The notes under the pieces were generated by a model that searched no databases, was not told the DNA's origin, and was given only the letters and a program-made list of their open reading frames with translations. 64,000 nt of DNA. Origin: Phocaeicola faecalis. GTDB lineage: Bacteria; Bacteroidota; Bacteroidia; Bacteroidales; Bacteroidaceae. The translations under genes were made by a program, and so were the position numbers. Position 1 is the first letter of the stretch; the number at the start of each line of letters is the position of its first letter. Shown here one piece after another: positions 52,376 through 61,923 of this stretch. The DNA lies in the NCBI RefSeq assembly GCF_021730445.1, contig NZ_JADNRM010000002.1, positions 159,841 to 223,840 on the forward strand, read 5' to 3'.

Positions 52376-55195
52376 ATGACACACTTCTTTAAGAAGCTAG
52401 TGGCTGCCTGGTTTATCCTAGGCAGCGTTGCGGTGGGATTTGCTCAGCAAATGCCACCCATCCCTACGGACGCCAATGTCCGCATCGGTAAATTAGAAAA
52501 CGGGCTGACGTATTACATCCGCCATAACAATTTGCCCGAAAAAAGAGCTGATTTCTACATCGCTCAAAAAGTTGGCTCCATCTTGGAAGATGATAATCAG
52601 CGCGGTCTGGCTCACTTTTTGGAACACATGTGCTTCAACGGCACAGAAAACTTCCCCGGAAAAACATTAATCAGCTATCTGGAAAGTATCGGTGTACGTT
52701 TCGGCGAGAACCTGAATGCTTATACCTCTATTGATGAAACTGTTTACAACATCAACAATGTGCCCGTTACGCGAGACGGAATTATAGATTCCTGTCTGCT
52801 TATCCTGCATGACTGGGCAGATGGGCTGACACTCGACCCGAAAGAAATCGATAGCGAACGAGGTGTTATCCATGAAGAATGGCGCACAAGCACAGGAGCT
52901 ATGATACGTATGTACGAAAAAGTACTTCCCATTGCCTACCCAAACAGTAAATACGGCCATCGTCTGCCTATCGGAACAATGGAAGTGGTAGATAACTTCC
53001 CTCATCAGGCATTGCGTGACTATTATGAAAAATGGTATCGTCCCGACCAACAAGGCATCATGATTGTCGGAGACATTGATGTAGATAAGATGGAAGCTAA
53101 GATTAAAGAAATCTTCTCTCCTATCAAAATGCCGGCAAACCCAGCCGAACGCGAGTACTTCCCCGTGCCGGACAACAAAGAAACAATTGTGACCATTGCC
53201 AAAGATAAGGAACAGACCAACACGATTATTTATCTCTGGCATAAACATGACATCGTTCCCAATGAGGCTAAAAACAATATGGACTATCTGGTACTGAACT
53301 ATATGAAGTCTATGGCAAACAATATGCTTAACGCCCGTTTGAACGAACTGAAAGAAACTCCGCAACCTCCGTTTATCTATGCAGTGACTGAAGATGGAAA
53401 CTTCTTCCTGTCTAAGACAAAGGATGCCTTTACCGGTATTGCCGTAAGTAAGGAAGACGGAATAGACACAGCACTTTCTGCATTGGCACGCGAGATAGAA
53501 CGCGTACGCCAATTCGGTTTTACCGCCTCTGAATACGCACGTGCCAAAGCGGATTATCTGCGCCAATTGGAATCAGCTTATAATGAACGTGATAAAGTAA
53601 AAAACAATGCGTATGTAAACGAGTATGTACGCCATTTCATCGACAATGAACCTATCCCCGGCATTGATGCAGAATATGCCATCATGAATCAAATTGCTCC
53701 CAACATTCCGGTGGAAGCAATCAACTCACTCATTCCGTCACTAGTAAGTGACAGTAACATCGTGGTTAATATTTTCTGCCCTGAAAAAGAAGGCATGAAA
53801 TATCCGACCGAACAAGAAATTATGGATGTGCTCAACAAGGTGAAAGCTGAAAAACTCACTGCGTATGAGGATAAGGTATCCGATGAACCGTTAATTTCCG
53901 AACAACCGAAAGCCGGCACCATCGTAAAAACAGAAGAAGGACCGTTCGGTTCTACCGTACTCACTTTGTCAAACGGTGTACGTGTCATCTTGAAAACGAC
54001 AGATTTCAAGGCTGACGAAATTCGTATGCGTGCATTCAGTCCCGGTGGTAACTCCTTGTTCCCCGACAATGAAATTCTTCAGATAAAGGTACTGAACGAT
54101 GTAGCCGGATTGGGTGGACTGGGTAACTTCAGTAATGTAGATCTGGAAAAAGTTCTGGCCGGAAAGAAAGCCAGCATCAGTACTGCCGTAAACGGTCTGA
54201 GCGAAGGAATGAACGGAAGCTGCTCACCCAAGGATTTGGAAACCCTGCTGCAACTGGTTTACCTGAGTTTCACTGCTCCGCGTATGGATCAAAATGCATT
54301 TGAATCATATAAGAGCCGCACCAAGGCAGCCCTTGCCAATCAGGAGGCTAATCCGCAAATCGCATTGTCTGACTCACTGCAGAAAGCAATGTATATGAAC
54401 CATCCGAGAGCCTTACGTGTCAAAGCGGATATGATTGACAAAATTGACTACAACCGAATCATGGAAATGTATAAAGACCGCTTTAAAGACGCCGGAGACT
54501 TTACTTTCCTCTTTGTCGGAAACATAACCTTGGATGAGGCCAAGCCGTTGATTGAGACTTATCTGGGAGGATTGCCAACCATCCACCGCACCGAAAATTT
54601 CCGCGATACCAAGATGGATATCCGGAAAGGCAAATACACCAATATCTTCAACAAGAAACTGGAAACTCCATTGGCCAGCGTATTGATAGTCGCCAGTGGA
54701 AAATGCGAATATACATTGAAGAACGATGTGTTGATGTCTTTCCTCACTCAATCATTGGATAAGGTATATCTGGAAAGTGTCCGCGAGAAAGAAGGCGGTT
54801 CGTATGGTGTGAGTGTATATGGACAACTCAGCCGTTATCCGAACGACGATGAAGCTTTCCTGCAAATCTATTTCGATACCGATCCTGCCAAACGCGAGAA
54901 GATGACGCAAATCGTCATGAACGAATTACAAAAGATAGCACAGGAAGGCCCGTCTGCCGAACACATAAACAAGGCAAAAGAGTTTATGCTGAAGAAACAT
55001 ACCGAGCAAGTAAAAGAAAACGGTTATTGGTTGAATATGCTGAACCAATATTATTGGTATAAAGCCGATATGGACAGCAATTTCCAGCAATTGGTAGAAA
55101 GTATCACTCCCGAAGATGTGAAACAATTTGCCAAAGCTCTGTTGGGACAAGACAATTGCATCGAAGTCAGCATGACTTCCGGCGAAACAAAATAA
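52376..55195 (+). CDS. M16-family zinc protease (pitrilysin-like), secreted
   Basis: This 939-aa peptidase of the insulinase/PqqL type has two M16 halves in one chain. A signal peptide (about 1-24) is followed by the inverted zinc motif HFLEH (80-84), with the distal Glu in SERGVIHEEWR. The second half (about 515-939) has the inactive M16_C fold with the conserved VREKEGGSYGVSV. It is periplasmic, or attached to the membrane through partners. The gene shares the ftsK-trxB transcript with 29 bases of spacing. Confidence 0.94.
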   Translation: MTHFFKKLVAAWFILGSVAVGFAQQMPPIPTDANVRIGKLENGLTYYIRHNNLPEKRADFYIAQKVGSILEDDNQRGLAHFLEHMCFNGTENFPGKTLISYLESIGVRFGENLNAYTSIDETVYNINNVPVTRDGIIDSCLLILHDWADGLTLDPKEIDSERGVIHEEWRTSTGAMIRMYEKVLPIAYPNSKYGHRLPIGTMEVVDNFPHQALRDYYEKWYRPDQQGIMIVGDIDVDKMEAKIKEIFSPIKMPANPAEREYFPVPDNKETIVTIAKDKEQTNTIIYLWHKHDIVPNEAKNNMDYLVLNYMKSMANNMLNARLNELKETPQPPFIYAVTEDGNFFLSKTKDAFTGIAVSKEDGIDTALSALAREIERVRQFGFTASEYARAKADYLRQLESAYNERDKVKNNAYVNEYVRHFIDNEPIPGIDAEYAIMNQIAPNIPVEAINSLIPSLVSDSNIVVNIFCPEKEGMKYPTEQEIMDVLNKVKAEKLTAYEDKVSDEPLISEQPKAGTIVKTEEGPFGSTVLTLSNGVRVILKTTDFKADEIRMRAFSPGGNSLFPDNEILQIKVLNDVAGLGGLGNFSNVDLEKVLAGKKASISTAVNGLSEGMNGSCSPKDLETLLQLVYLSFTAPRMDQNAFESYKSRTKAALANQEANPQIALSDSLQKAMYMNHPRALRVKADMIDKIDYNRIMEMYKDRFKDAGDFTFLFVGNITLDEAKPLIETYLGGLPTIHRTENFRDTKMDIRKGKYTNIFNKKLETPLASVLIVASGKCEYTLKNDVLMSFLTQSLDKVYLESVREKEGGSYGVSVYGQLSRYPNDDEAFLQIYFDTDPAKREKMTQIVMNELQKIAQEGPSAEHINKAKEFMLKKHTEQVKENGYWLNMLNQYYWYKADMDSNFQQLVESITPEDVKQFAKALLGQDNCIEVSMTSGETK

Positions 55196-55207
55196 TCGTC
55201 CTTGCCT

Positions 55208-56689
55208 ATGCTTTTTACGATTATAAGAAGAAATGAGAAACTTGCCGCAAAGCGGAGTCCGATGTTCGACAAGAACCGCTTTGCCAAGTTTCTAATCTAT
55301 TTCATGGTAGCATATTGGGCAGCGCTCCTCTTACTTATGGGGGTAACGCTGCCCTCAGCTTTTGAGTCGTCAGCTCCGAATATGGAGTCTTACCACATCC
55401 TGAATCAAGGATTAATATATGTGTTGATGGCTGACTTTCTAGTGCGTTTTGTAATTCAAACCGCCACTTCGCACGAAATCAAGCCATATCTGCTTATGCC
55501 GGTCAAAAAGAAGAAACTGATAGACACCTTATTGCTTCAATCAGCGATAAGCATGTATAACCTTTTCTGGTTTTTCTTTTTCGTACCGTTTGCTTTTCTT
55601 TCCATTTTTCGTTTTTATGGAGTAACGGGAATCGTGTGTTATCTGATAGGTATATGGCTGCTCATGGTATTGAACAACTATTGGTATCTGCTATGCAAGA
55701 TGCTGCTCAACGAAAAAACCGCTTACTTGTTACTTCCGTTGGCTGTATACGGTCTGCTGGCCCTAGCCGAATTCATTCCCGAAGGTAATCCCATCAGTAC
55801 TTTCACCATGAATCTGGGAGAAGGGTTTATCGAAGGAAGTCTGCCAGCCTACCTGAGTGTCATTATCCCTATCCTCGCAATGATACTCATCAACCGCACC
55901 TTGCAAATACGTTTGCTCTATAGCGAAATATCCAAGGTGGAAGATACGAAAATGAAGCATGTATCAGAATACAAATTTCTGGACCGCTATGGGGAAATAG
56001 GTGAATACCTGCGTTTGGAACTGAAATTATATTTCCGCAACAAGACGGTCAAGACGCAGTTCCGTATGGGATTCATCATCATGATCGCATTCTCATGTGT
56101 ACTCGCCTTCACCGAAGTTTACGACAGAATGACAAACTTTATCTGCATCTATAATTTTGCCATTCTGCCCGTCATGACATTGGGACAAGTGATGTGCTTC
56201 GAAGGGAATTATCTGGATGGCCTGATGAGCCGCAAGGAATCCATATACAATTTATTGCGGGCTAAATATTATTTAAACAGCCTGATTTTGCTGATTCCTT
56301 CGCTTATTATGATTATACCTATCAGTCAAGGAAAAATCTCTCCGTTGATGGCCTTGTCTTATTTGCTCTTCACCATAGGGGCTGTGTTCTTCACCTTGCT
56401 CCAACTGGCTGTATACAACAAAAAGACGCTCCCGCTGAACGCCAATGTGATGCGCAGCAACAGAGGCAACTCCCTGTTTCAGAGTTTACTCATCTCGTGC
56501 GCCCTGTTCATGCCGATAATTGTCAACTCCGCACTGACCATGGTCTTGGAGCAGGACAAGGCATTTGTTATTATGATGCTTATAGGGCTGGTACTGATTG
56601 CAACCCATAATATCTGGATAAAGAATATCTATAACCGTTTCATGAAACGCCGCTATGACAACATGGAAGGCTTTCGTGATTCCCGATAA
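55208..56689 (+). CDS. ABC transporter permease, DUF5687-like
   Basis: This integral membrane protein has about 493 aa and 10-12 hydrophobic helices. It starts at the ATG of MLFTIIRRNEKLAAKRSPMF. The N-terminal segment PMFDKNRFAKFLIYFMVAYW and the region FLDRYGEIGEYLRLELKLYF with FRNKTVKTQFRMG resemble DUF5687 proteins, which pair with ABC ATPases in Bacteroidetes. The ATPase gene follows after 12 bases. The substrate is unknown. Confidence 0.8.
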   Translation: MLFTIIRRNEKLAAKRSPMFDKNRFAKFLIYFMVAYWAALLLLMGVTLPSAFESSAPNMESYHILNQGLIYVLMADFLVRFVIQTATSHEIKPYLLMPVKKKKLIDTLLLQSAISMYNLFWFFFFVPFAFLSIFRFYGVTGIVCYLIGIWLLMVLNNYWYLLCKMLLNEKTAYLLLPLAVYGLLALAEFIPEGNPISTFTMNLGEGFIEGSLPAYLSVIIPILAMILINRTLQIRLLYSEISKVEDTKMKHVSEYKFLDRYGEIGEYLRLELKLYFRNKTVKTQFRMGFIIMIAFSCVLAFTEVYDRMTNFICIYNFAILPVMTLGQVMCFEGNYLDGLMSRKESIYNLLRAKYYLNSLILLIPSLIMIIPISQGKISPLMALSYLLFTIGAVFFTLLQLAVYNKKTLPLNANVMRSNRGNSLFQSLLISCALFMPIIVNSALTMVLEQDKAFVIMMLIGLVLIATHNIWIKNIYNRFMKRRYDNMEGFRDSR

Positions 56690-56701
56690 AATGAATAACG
56701 T

Positions 56702-57409
56702 ATGAATATCACAATAGAGCAATTGAAAAAGGATTTCGGTACAAAAGTAGCCGTAGACATAGAGAACTACACCATTCAAAGCGGTGATATGCTGGGATTG
56801 GTAGGTAACAACGGTGCCGGAAAAACGACCCTGTTCCGACTGATGCTGGATTTACTGAAAGCAGACAGCGGCAATGTATGCATCGGTGACTTCAATGTGA
56901 GCAAGAGTGAAGAATGGAAAAATGTGACCGGAGCATTTATCGATGACAGTTTTCTGATTGATTATCTCACTCCTGAAGAATATTTCCATTTCGTAGGAAA
57001 AATGTATGGTCTGAAAAAGGATGAAGTGGATGAACGGATTAGCAAGTTCAACCGCTTTATGAACGGAGAAGTGATTGGACAGAAAAAGCTTATCCGCAAC
57101 TACTCGGCAGGCAACAAACAGAAAGTAGGTATCATCTCCGCCATGTTGCATCAACCGCAAGTATTAATACTGGATGAACCGTTTAATTTTCTCGACCCCA
57201 CTTCACAATCGGTAATCAAGCATATCCTGAAAGCCTACCACGAAGAAACCGGAGCGACTATTCTCATCTCAAGTCACAACCTGAATCATACAGTCGATAT
57301 CTGTCCACGCATCGCATTGCTTGAAAGCGGAAAGATTATCCGTGACATTGACAATCACGATAATTCTGCCGAGAAAGAACTGGAAGACTATTTTAATGTA
57401 AAAGAATAA
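56702..57409 (+). CDS. ABC transporter ATP-binding protein
   Basis: This 235-aa ATPase works with the permease encoded just upstream. Walker A is GLVGNNGAGKTTLFRLML (about 31-48), the signature is RNYSAGNKQKVGIISAML, Walker B is VLILDEPFNFLDP, and the H-loop is ISSHNLNHTVDICPR. The gene lies within the + strand run, 7 bases before the NlpC/P60 gene. Confidence 0.94.
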   Translation: MNITIEQLKKDFGTKVAVDIENYTIQSGDMLGLVGNNGAGKTTLFRLMLDLLKADSGNVCIGDFNVSKSEEWKNVTGAFIDDSFLIDYLTPEEYFHFVGKMYGLKKDEVDERISKFNRFMNGEVIGQKKLIRNYSAGNKQKVGIISAMLHQPQVLILDEPFNFLDPTSQSVIKHILKAYHEETGATILISSHNLNHTVDICPRIALLESGKIIRDIDNHDNSAEKELEDYFNVKE

Positions 57410-57416
57410 TAGGATT

Positions 57417-57941
57417 ATGAAGAAACTCCTCGCCCATCTGCTGATACTAGGTACGTTAGCCGTTCTACTGGCCTCATGTGACACGTCTGTTCCGCGTTAT
57501 AATTACAAAGAACTGGCACGCGCCTCCATACGCCTTCGTATGGATATAGACATGAAAGACAACCATCGGTTGTATGTAGAATCAGCAGAATGGCTGGGAG
57601 TTCCCTATCGAGGAGGAGGCAACAACAAAAGAGGCATAGACTGCTCCGGCCTGACTTCTCACTTGTACAGAAAAGTCTATCACAAGAAGTTGGAACGTAA
57701 CTCCGACGACCAGCGCACCCAAAACTGCCGTAAAGTAAGCAAGAGCAATCTGCGTGAAGGAGATTTGGTGTTTTTCCATAACGGACGCAAAAAAAGAATC
57801 GCCAGCCACGTAGGAATCTACCTGAAAGATAATAACTTTATCCATGCAAGTACCAGTCGCGGAGTGATTGTCAGTAACCTGAATGAAGAGTATTATCGCA
57901 AACACTGGCTCTCGGGCGGCCGTGTCTCCGGCATAAAATAA
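57417..57941 (+). CDS. NlpC/P60-family (C40) cell-wall peptidase lipoprotein
   Basis: This 174-aa lipoprotein (lipobox LLASC, Cys21) has a C-terminal NlpC/P60 domain. The catalytic Cys76 is in RGIDCSGLTSHLY and His131 is in RIASHVGIYL. The third position is His143 in NNFIHAST. Members hydrolyse peptide links in peptidoglycan (Spr/MepS-like). It ends the + strand run that starts with ftsK, fitting a cell-envelope theme. Confidence 0.93.
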   Translation: MKKLLAHLLILGTLAVLLASCDTSVPRYNYKELARASIRLRMDIDMKDNHRLYVESAEWLGVPYRGGGNNKRGIDCSGLTSHLYRKVYHKKLERNSDDQRTQNCRKVSKSNLREGDLVFFHNGRKKRIASHVGIYLKDNNFIHASTSRGVIVSNLNEEYYRKHWLSGGRVSGIK

Positions 57942-57987
57942 GCAATTATTTCTCCCGGAAAGTCCTAAAGATTATCTATTAATTTCC

Positions 57988-57995
57988 TATCTTTG
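57988..57995 (+). promoter_or_regulatory. -7 element of the HAD-DUF3667 gene
   Basis: TATCTTTG matches TAnnTTTG. It overlaps an in-frame TTG at 57993, which rules that codon out as start and supports the ATG at 58011. Confidence 0.6.
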
Positions 57996-58010
57996 TGCCA
58001 AAAGCGCAAA

Positions 58011-59813
58011 ATGGAATACGGTATTTATTTATTTGATTTCGATTATACCTTGGCCGACTCATCCCGCGGAATTGTGATTTGCTTCCGCAATGTATTAACG
58101 CGCCACGGGCACACTGATGTAACCGATGAAAGCATCAAACGCACTATTGGGAAAACCCTTGAAGATTCATTCAGTATTCTGACCGGTATTACCGACAAAG
58201 ATACGCTTGCCTCATATAAGAAAGAATATGTGAAGGAAGCAGATACACACATGACTGCCAATACCAAATTCTTCCCTGAAACCGTAACGGTATTGAAAGC
58301 CTTAAAAGAAAAAGGAGCCAAAATCGGCATCATCTCCACCAAGTACCGGTACCGCATCAATGAAATGGTAAACCAGCATTTCCCTAAAAAGTTTTTCGAC
58401 ATAATTATCGGTGGAGAAGATGTTAAAAAAGCGAAGCCGAGCCCTCAGGGACTTCTGAAAGCACTACGCCGCCTGCATTGCAAGAAAAAAGATACATTAT
58501 ATATAGGTGACAGCATAGTCGATGCACAAACCGCCCAATTAGCCGGAGTCGACTTCGTAGGTGTCTTAAACGGTATGACTACGCGCGAAGAACTTGCCAT
58601 TTACAGATATAAGCAGATTCTGCCTAACCTTACCCTACTGCCTTTGGTAAATAAGACAGCTACACCTCCCCCCTTTCATCGGTTACTCCCACATAAGGCC
58701 CTTGTCTATTATCGGTTCCTTCATCAAAAACAGATTGGAGGGAAGAAGGAATTACCTAAAAACCGACAGAACCATACATGCAAAAATTGCGGAAAGACAT
58801 TTCACGGCAATTTCTGTCCCGATTGCGGGCAGACACAAGACACGCCACGCTTCACCATTCGTAATGCTTTTCAAAACATACTAAGCGGATTTTTCAATAT
58901 TGATAACGGATTCAGCCGTAACCTATTGGAGTTTCTTTATCGCCCGGGATACATGATAAGAGATTATATAGACGGAAAACGAGTACATTACTTCAAGCCA
59001 TTCCAAAGTCTATTTGTGTTAGCCGCCCTCTATATCATGTGCGTTCAGCTAATAGACCCGGAAGCGCTGAAGAACAAAGAAAAAGAATACGAAGGCAATC
59101 CCACGTACGAGCAACTGATAGACAACATCAAGAACCAGCGAAAATACGCAACCAGAGACAGTGCCAAGATTTATTTGGGACAAAGCTTGCTCTATGCCGA
59201 CAGTGCCCGAATAGCGGATGCCGACATCACCATAGAAGATAAAATAAATGTAAAGTTGAAAAACACACCGAATAACCCACAAGCCACAACCGACAATGAT
59301 GACGACATTGTTGACGACTTAGTAGAGGCCGGTGTAGCTGTAAGCGTAGCATTAGACGAATATAAAGAGAACTTCCTAAGCGAAAACAAATATATTTCGG
59401 CCGTTTACAATTTAATGAGAAGTTGGATTCACGGAAATAAGGCTTTCAGTATACTGCTCTTGCTACCAGTCTTTACATTGGCAAGCCGATGGAGCTTCCG
59501 CAAATCTCTTGTCGGTCACCGATTTAACCTGACCGAGCAATTCTTTGTACAGGTATATATCGCCAGCCAGATACTCTGGGTATCCCTTCTCATCCTGCCC
59601 TTCACCCGAGAAGCGCACCTAAATGACATTTTCGACTTGAATAACAAAGCTATTTTTCTCCTATTCGTATGGGACTATCGGCAATTATTTAACCTGTCAT
59701 GGTGGAGCAGCTTCAAACGGACTATCGTCATGTTCTGCTATTGTATACTGATTATGATGTTAGCAGCAACCCTGATTATCACAATATTTGCAATTATCAA
59801 CTATCTCAGATAA
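58011..59813 (+). CDS. fusion of HAD phosphatase and DUF3667 membrane protein
   Basis: This 600-aa two-part protein has an N-terminal HAD hydrolase of the phosphoglycolate phosphatase type (about 1-212). The nucleophile pair is D9/D11 in LFDFDYTLADSS, the Lys motif follows in KKAKPSPQGLL, and the acidic motif is YIGDSIVDAQTA. A linker (about 215-252) leads to a zinc ribbon (Cys257, 260, 269 and 272: CKNCGKTFHGNFCPDCGQ), then DUF3667-type helices (membrane segments near 335-352, 485-505, 530-550, 558-575 and 580-600). The frame is uninterrupted, so the fusion is real in this sequence. Role unknown; the HAD half should be cytoplasmic. Confidence 0.85.
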   Translation: MEYGIYLFDFDYTLADSSRGIVICFRNVLTRHGHTDVTDESIKRTIGKTLEDSFSILTGITDKDTLASYKKEYVKEADTHMTANTKFFPETVTVLKALKEKGAKIGIISTKYRYRINEMVNQHFPKKFFDIIIGGEDVKKAKPSPQGLLKALRRLHCKKKDTLYIGDSIVDAQTAQLAGVDFVGVLNGMTTREELAIYRYKQILPNLTLLPLVNKTATPPPFHRLLPHKALVYYRFLHQKQIGGKKELPKNRQNHTCKNCGKTFHGNFCPDCGQTQDTPRFTIRNAFQNILSGFFNIDNGFSRNLLEFLYRPGYMIRDYIDGKRVHYFKPFQSLFVLAALYIMCVQLIDPEALKNKEKEYEGNPTYEQLIDNIKNQRKYATRDSAKIYLGQSLLYADSARIADADITIEDKINVKLKNTPNNPQATTDNDDDIVDDLVEAGVAVSVALDEYKENFLSENKYISAVYNLMRSWIHGNKAFSILLLLPVFTLASRWSFRKSLVGHRFNLTEQFFVQVYIASQILWVSLLILPFTREAHLNDIFDLNNKAIFLLFVWDYRQLFNLSWWSSFKRTIVMFCYCILIMMLAATLIITIFAIINYLR

Positions 59814-59862
59814 GCAGTAGAATGATGAATGTATGATTTTAACAAAAAAAGAGCAGAAAGTT

Positions 59863-59980
59863 TTTGAAGTTCAAAATAATATCAGTAATTTTGTGCCCGA
59901 TTTAGTCCGTGGAGGTCGAAAAGAGACTTCAGAGATGATGTCCACCTTACGGAGAAAACCCGTTTAATATAAAAAATAAC
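59863..59980 (+). promoter_or_regulatory. rplU promoter and hairpin leader
   Basis: TTTG (59863-59866), a 19-base spacer and TAATTTTG (59886-59893) form the promoter. The leader of about 80 bases contains a stem of TCCGT and GAGGT (59906-59916, one bulged base) with ACCTTACGGA (59944-59953). It is a candidate site for autoregulation by ribosomal protein L21. Confidence 0.6.
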
Positions 59981-60298
59981 ATGTACGTAATTGTAGAAAT
60001 TAACGGTCAGCAGTTCAAAGCTGAAGAAGGCAAGAAACTGTTTGTACACCACATTCAGGATGCTGAAAACGGCAAGACTGTTGAATTTGAAAAAGTATTG
60101 TTGGTAGACAACAACGGAACAGTAACTGTAGGTGCTCCTACCGTTGACGGTGCCAAAGTAGTTTGTGAAGTAGTATCTCCGCTGGTAAAAGGCGACAAAG
60201 TACTCGTATTCCACAAGAAGAGAAGAAAAGGTCATAGAAAGCTGAACGGTCACCGTCAACAGTTTACAGAGTTAACTATTAAACAAGTTATTGCTTAA
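59981..60298 (+). CDS. rplU: 50S ribosomal protein L21
   Basis: This 105-aa protein starts [20 protein letters not shown], has [20 protein letters not shown], and ends with the basic block [18 protein letters not shown]. These features and the length are normal for L21. It binds 23S rRNA and is co-transcribed with rpmA, 22 bases downstream. Confidence 0.98.
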   Translation: MYVIVEINGQQFKAEEGKKLFVHHIQDAENGKTVEFEKVLLVDNNGTVTVGAPTVDGAKVVCEVVSPLVKGDKVLVFHKKRRKGHRKLNGHRQQFTELTIKQVIA

Positions 60299-60320
60299 TC
60301 ATTTAAAATTTTAAGAAGAA

Positions 60321-60584
60321 ATGGCACATAAAAAAGGTGTAGGTAGTTCTAAGAACGGCCGTGAATCAGCAAGTAAGAGATTAGGCGTTAAGATATTTGG
60401 TGGACAGGCTTGTAAAGCAGGAAACATCATCGTTCGTCAGAGAGGTACAGAATTCCATCCGGGTAACAACATCGGTATGGGTCGTGACCACACTCTTTTC
60501 GCTTTGGTAGATGGTACAGTATGTTTCAAAGTGGGTCGTGAAGATAGAAGATCAGTATCTATCATCCCGGCTGTAGAAGCATAA
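60321..60584 (+). CDS. rpmA: 50S ribosomal protein L27
   Basis: This 87-aa protein starts [20 protein letters not shown] and has the conserved [20 protein letters not shown] and [17 protein letters not shown] blocks. The N-terminus reaches toward the peptidyl-transferase centre in the family. There is no N-terminal extension needing cleavage. Second gene of the rplU-rpmA operon. Confidence 0.98.
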   Translation: MAHKKGVGSSKNGRESASKRLGVKIFGGQACKAGNIIVRQRGTEFHPGNNIGMGRDHTLFALVDGTVCFKVGREDRRSVSIIPAVEA

Positions 60585-60613
60585 TTCAGTTCCTACAAGA
60601 AAAAAACGAATTC

Positions 60614-60650
60614 AAGAAAGGCTCTTTTATAAAGAGCCTTTCTTTGTTTT
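60614..60650 (+). terminator. terminator of the rplU-rpmA operon
   Basis: A perfect stem AAGAAAGGCTCTTT / AAAGAGCCTTTCTT with a 3-base loop is followed by TGTTTT. It lies 30 bases after rpmA. Confidence 0.92.
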
Positions 60651-60724
60651 ATATCAGCAGGCTCCAAAGAATCATTGTAAAAGATAAAAAGTGTTTCAGA
60701 AAAGACCTTAGTCTTTCTAGCAAC

Positions 60725-61360
60725 TCATATTGTTCTGAAGACAAGCACCTTGCCGCGTACATGAATAATAAAGCGATTACCGACAGCTTCATTCAATGTC
60801 CCTTGCCACCAGTTCGTAAAAACAGAAAGAGGATAAACCAAGCCGTCTGCTGAAAGTTCCGTGGCCCCCATATTAAAAACAGAAACCTGCTGAGCCGGAA
60901 AAGACTCGAAAACACTATCCTCTTCAATGGGAGTAAACATTCCATAATCAGTCAACATCCTCACCTCTGCCTGATTCATATAATCAGCAAGCAGACTGAT
61001 ATTTCCTAAAGTATGGTCTTCCCGCTTACCGGTAGCTCCCATAATCGTAATATCCCGTCGCCCCTGAGACAAACAGAAACGAAATGCCTTACTCAAATCA
61101 TTCGTATCCTGCTCTGTCTCGCGATGAATGAGATGAGCATAGCGTTCTTTTATCTCCGGCAATAACGAATCACCATCCCCCACAATAGCCGCCGGCCTCT
61201 TCCCAAAATGAAGATATGCATTAGCCGCTCCATCACAACAAACCACATAACGACACTCCCTCAGCCATTTCCCGGCCAAAGGAGAAGAAGGAAAGTCTCC
61301 GTCTGCCAATATAATAGTTTGAGGTATATTCATATATTCCGGTAATTTATATTCTTTCAT
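60725..61360 (-). CDS. thiamine pyrophosphokinase
   Basis: This protein of about 211 aa makes thiamine pyrophosphate from thiamine and ATP. The start is set at 61360 because that ATG overlaps the stop of the transporter gene in an ATGA; an upstream in-frame Met (61387) is possible. Motifs are VCCDGAANAYLHFGKRPAAI, the metal-binding VGDGDSLLPE and EQDTNDLSKAFRF, and MGATGKREDHTLGNISLLAD, all typical of the family. Coupling to a PnuC-type transporter indicates thiamine salvage: import, then trapping by pyrophosphorylation. Confidence 0.94.
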   Translation of the reverse strand: MKEYKLPEYMNIPQTIILADGDFPSSPLAGKWLRECRYVVCCDGAANAYLHFGKRPAAIVGDGDSLLPEIKERYAHLIHRETEQDTNDLSKAFRFCLSQGRRDITIMGATGKREDHTLGNISLLADYMNQAEVRMLTDYGMFTPIEEDSVFESFPAQQVSVFNMGATELSADGLVYPLSVFTNWWQGTLNEAVGNRFIIHVRGKVLVFRTI

Positions 61361-61923
61361 TCTGCTACATTCATTAATTGTTTCCATTTCAGATATCCGA
61401 AAAAAGCGATTAGGGCGTAAAGGCCATAAAGGAAAGAAGTGAAATAAAGATCTTTATAAAGATACAACCCGCAAGATACAACATCTACAACAAGCCAAAC
61501 CAACCATTGTTCCACATATTTATGCGCCAACATCCACATCGCTATAATACTCAAAGCCGTAGTAAAACTATCCCACCAAGGCACGGTACTGTCCGTATAC
61601 GCTGCCAGCACCTCACCTATCAAGGCAAATACGACACACAGGGCAATAAGCAAAGGGATAAGCAATTTGCGAGGGGTAAAAGTAATCTGTTTCTCCCGCT
61701 TACCGGGAACATGCCTCAGCCATACCCACCAGCCATAGACACCTGCCAATAAATAATAAACACTGATACCCGAATCCGCATACAGCCCCACCTGATAGTA
61801 CACAACTATATAAATGGCCGGCATAATGACACTCACGGGCCACAACCAAATGCTTGCCTTGTATTCAAACCACAAATAAAGCAGGCCGACAAGAGTACCC
61901 GCTATTTCAAGATAATTCATCAT
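61357..61923 (-). CDS. pnuT: PnuC-family transporter, probably for thiamine (PnuT)
   Basis: This 188-aa inner-membrane vitamin transporter has about seven hydrophobic segments and the PnuC hallmark YGWWVWLRHV (about 63-72). Another block is WWDSFTTALSIIAMWMLAHK, followed by EQWLVWLVVDVVSCGLYLYK. PnuC proteins carry nicotinamide riboside, riboflavin or thiamine. The direct 4-base overlap with thiamine pyrophosphokinase points to thiamine. No TonB-dependent receptor or TPP riboswitch is inside the window; the operon start lies beyond 64000. Confidence 0.9.
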   Translation of the reverse strand: MMNYLEIAGTLVGLLYLWFEYKASIWLWPVSVIMPAIYIVVYYQVGLYADSGISVYYLLAGVYGWWVWLRHVPGKREKQITFTPRKLLIPLLIALCVVFALIGEVLAAYTDSTVPWWDSFTTALSIIAMWMLAHKYVEQWLVWLVVDVVSCGLYLYKDLYFTSFLYGLYALIAFFGYLKWKQLMNVAE

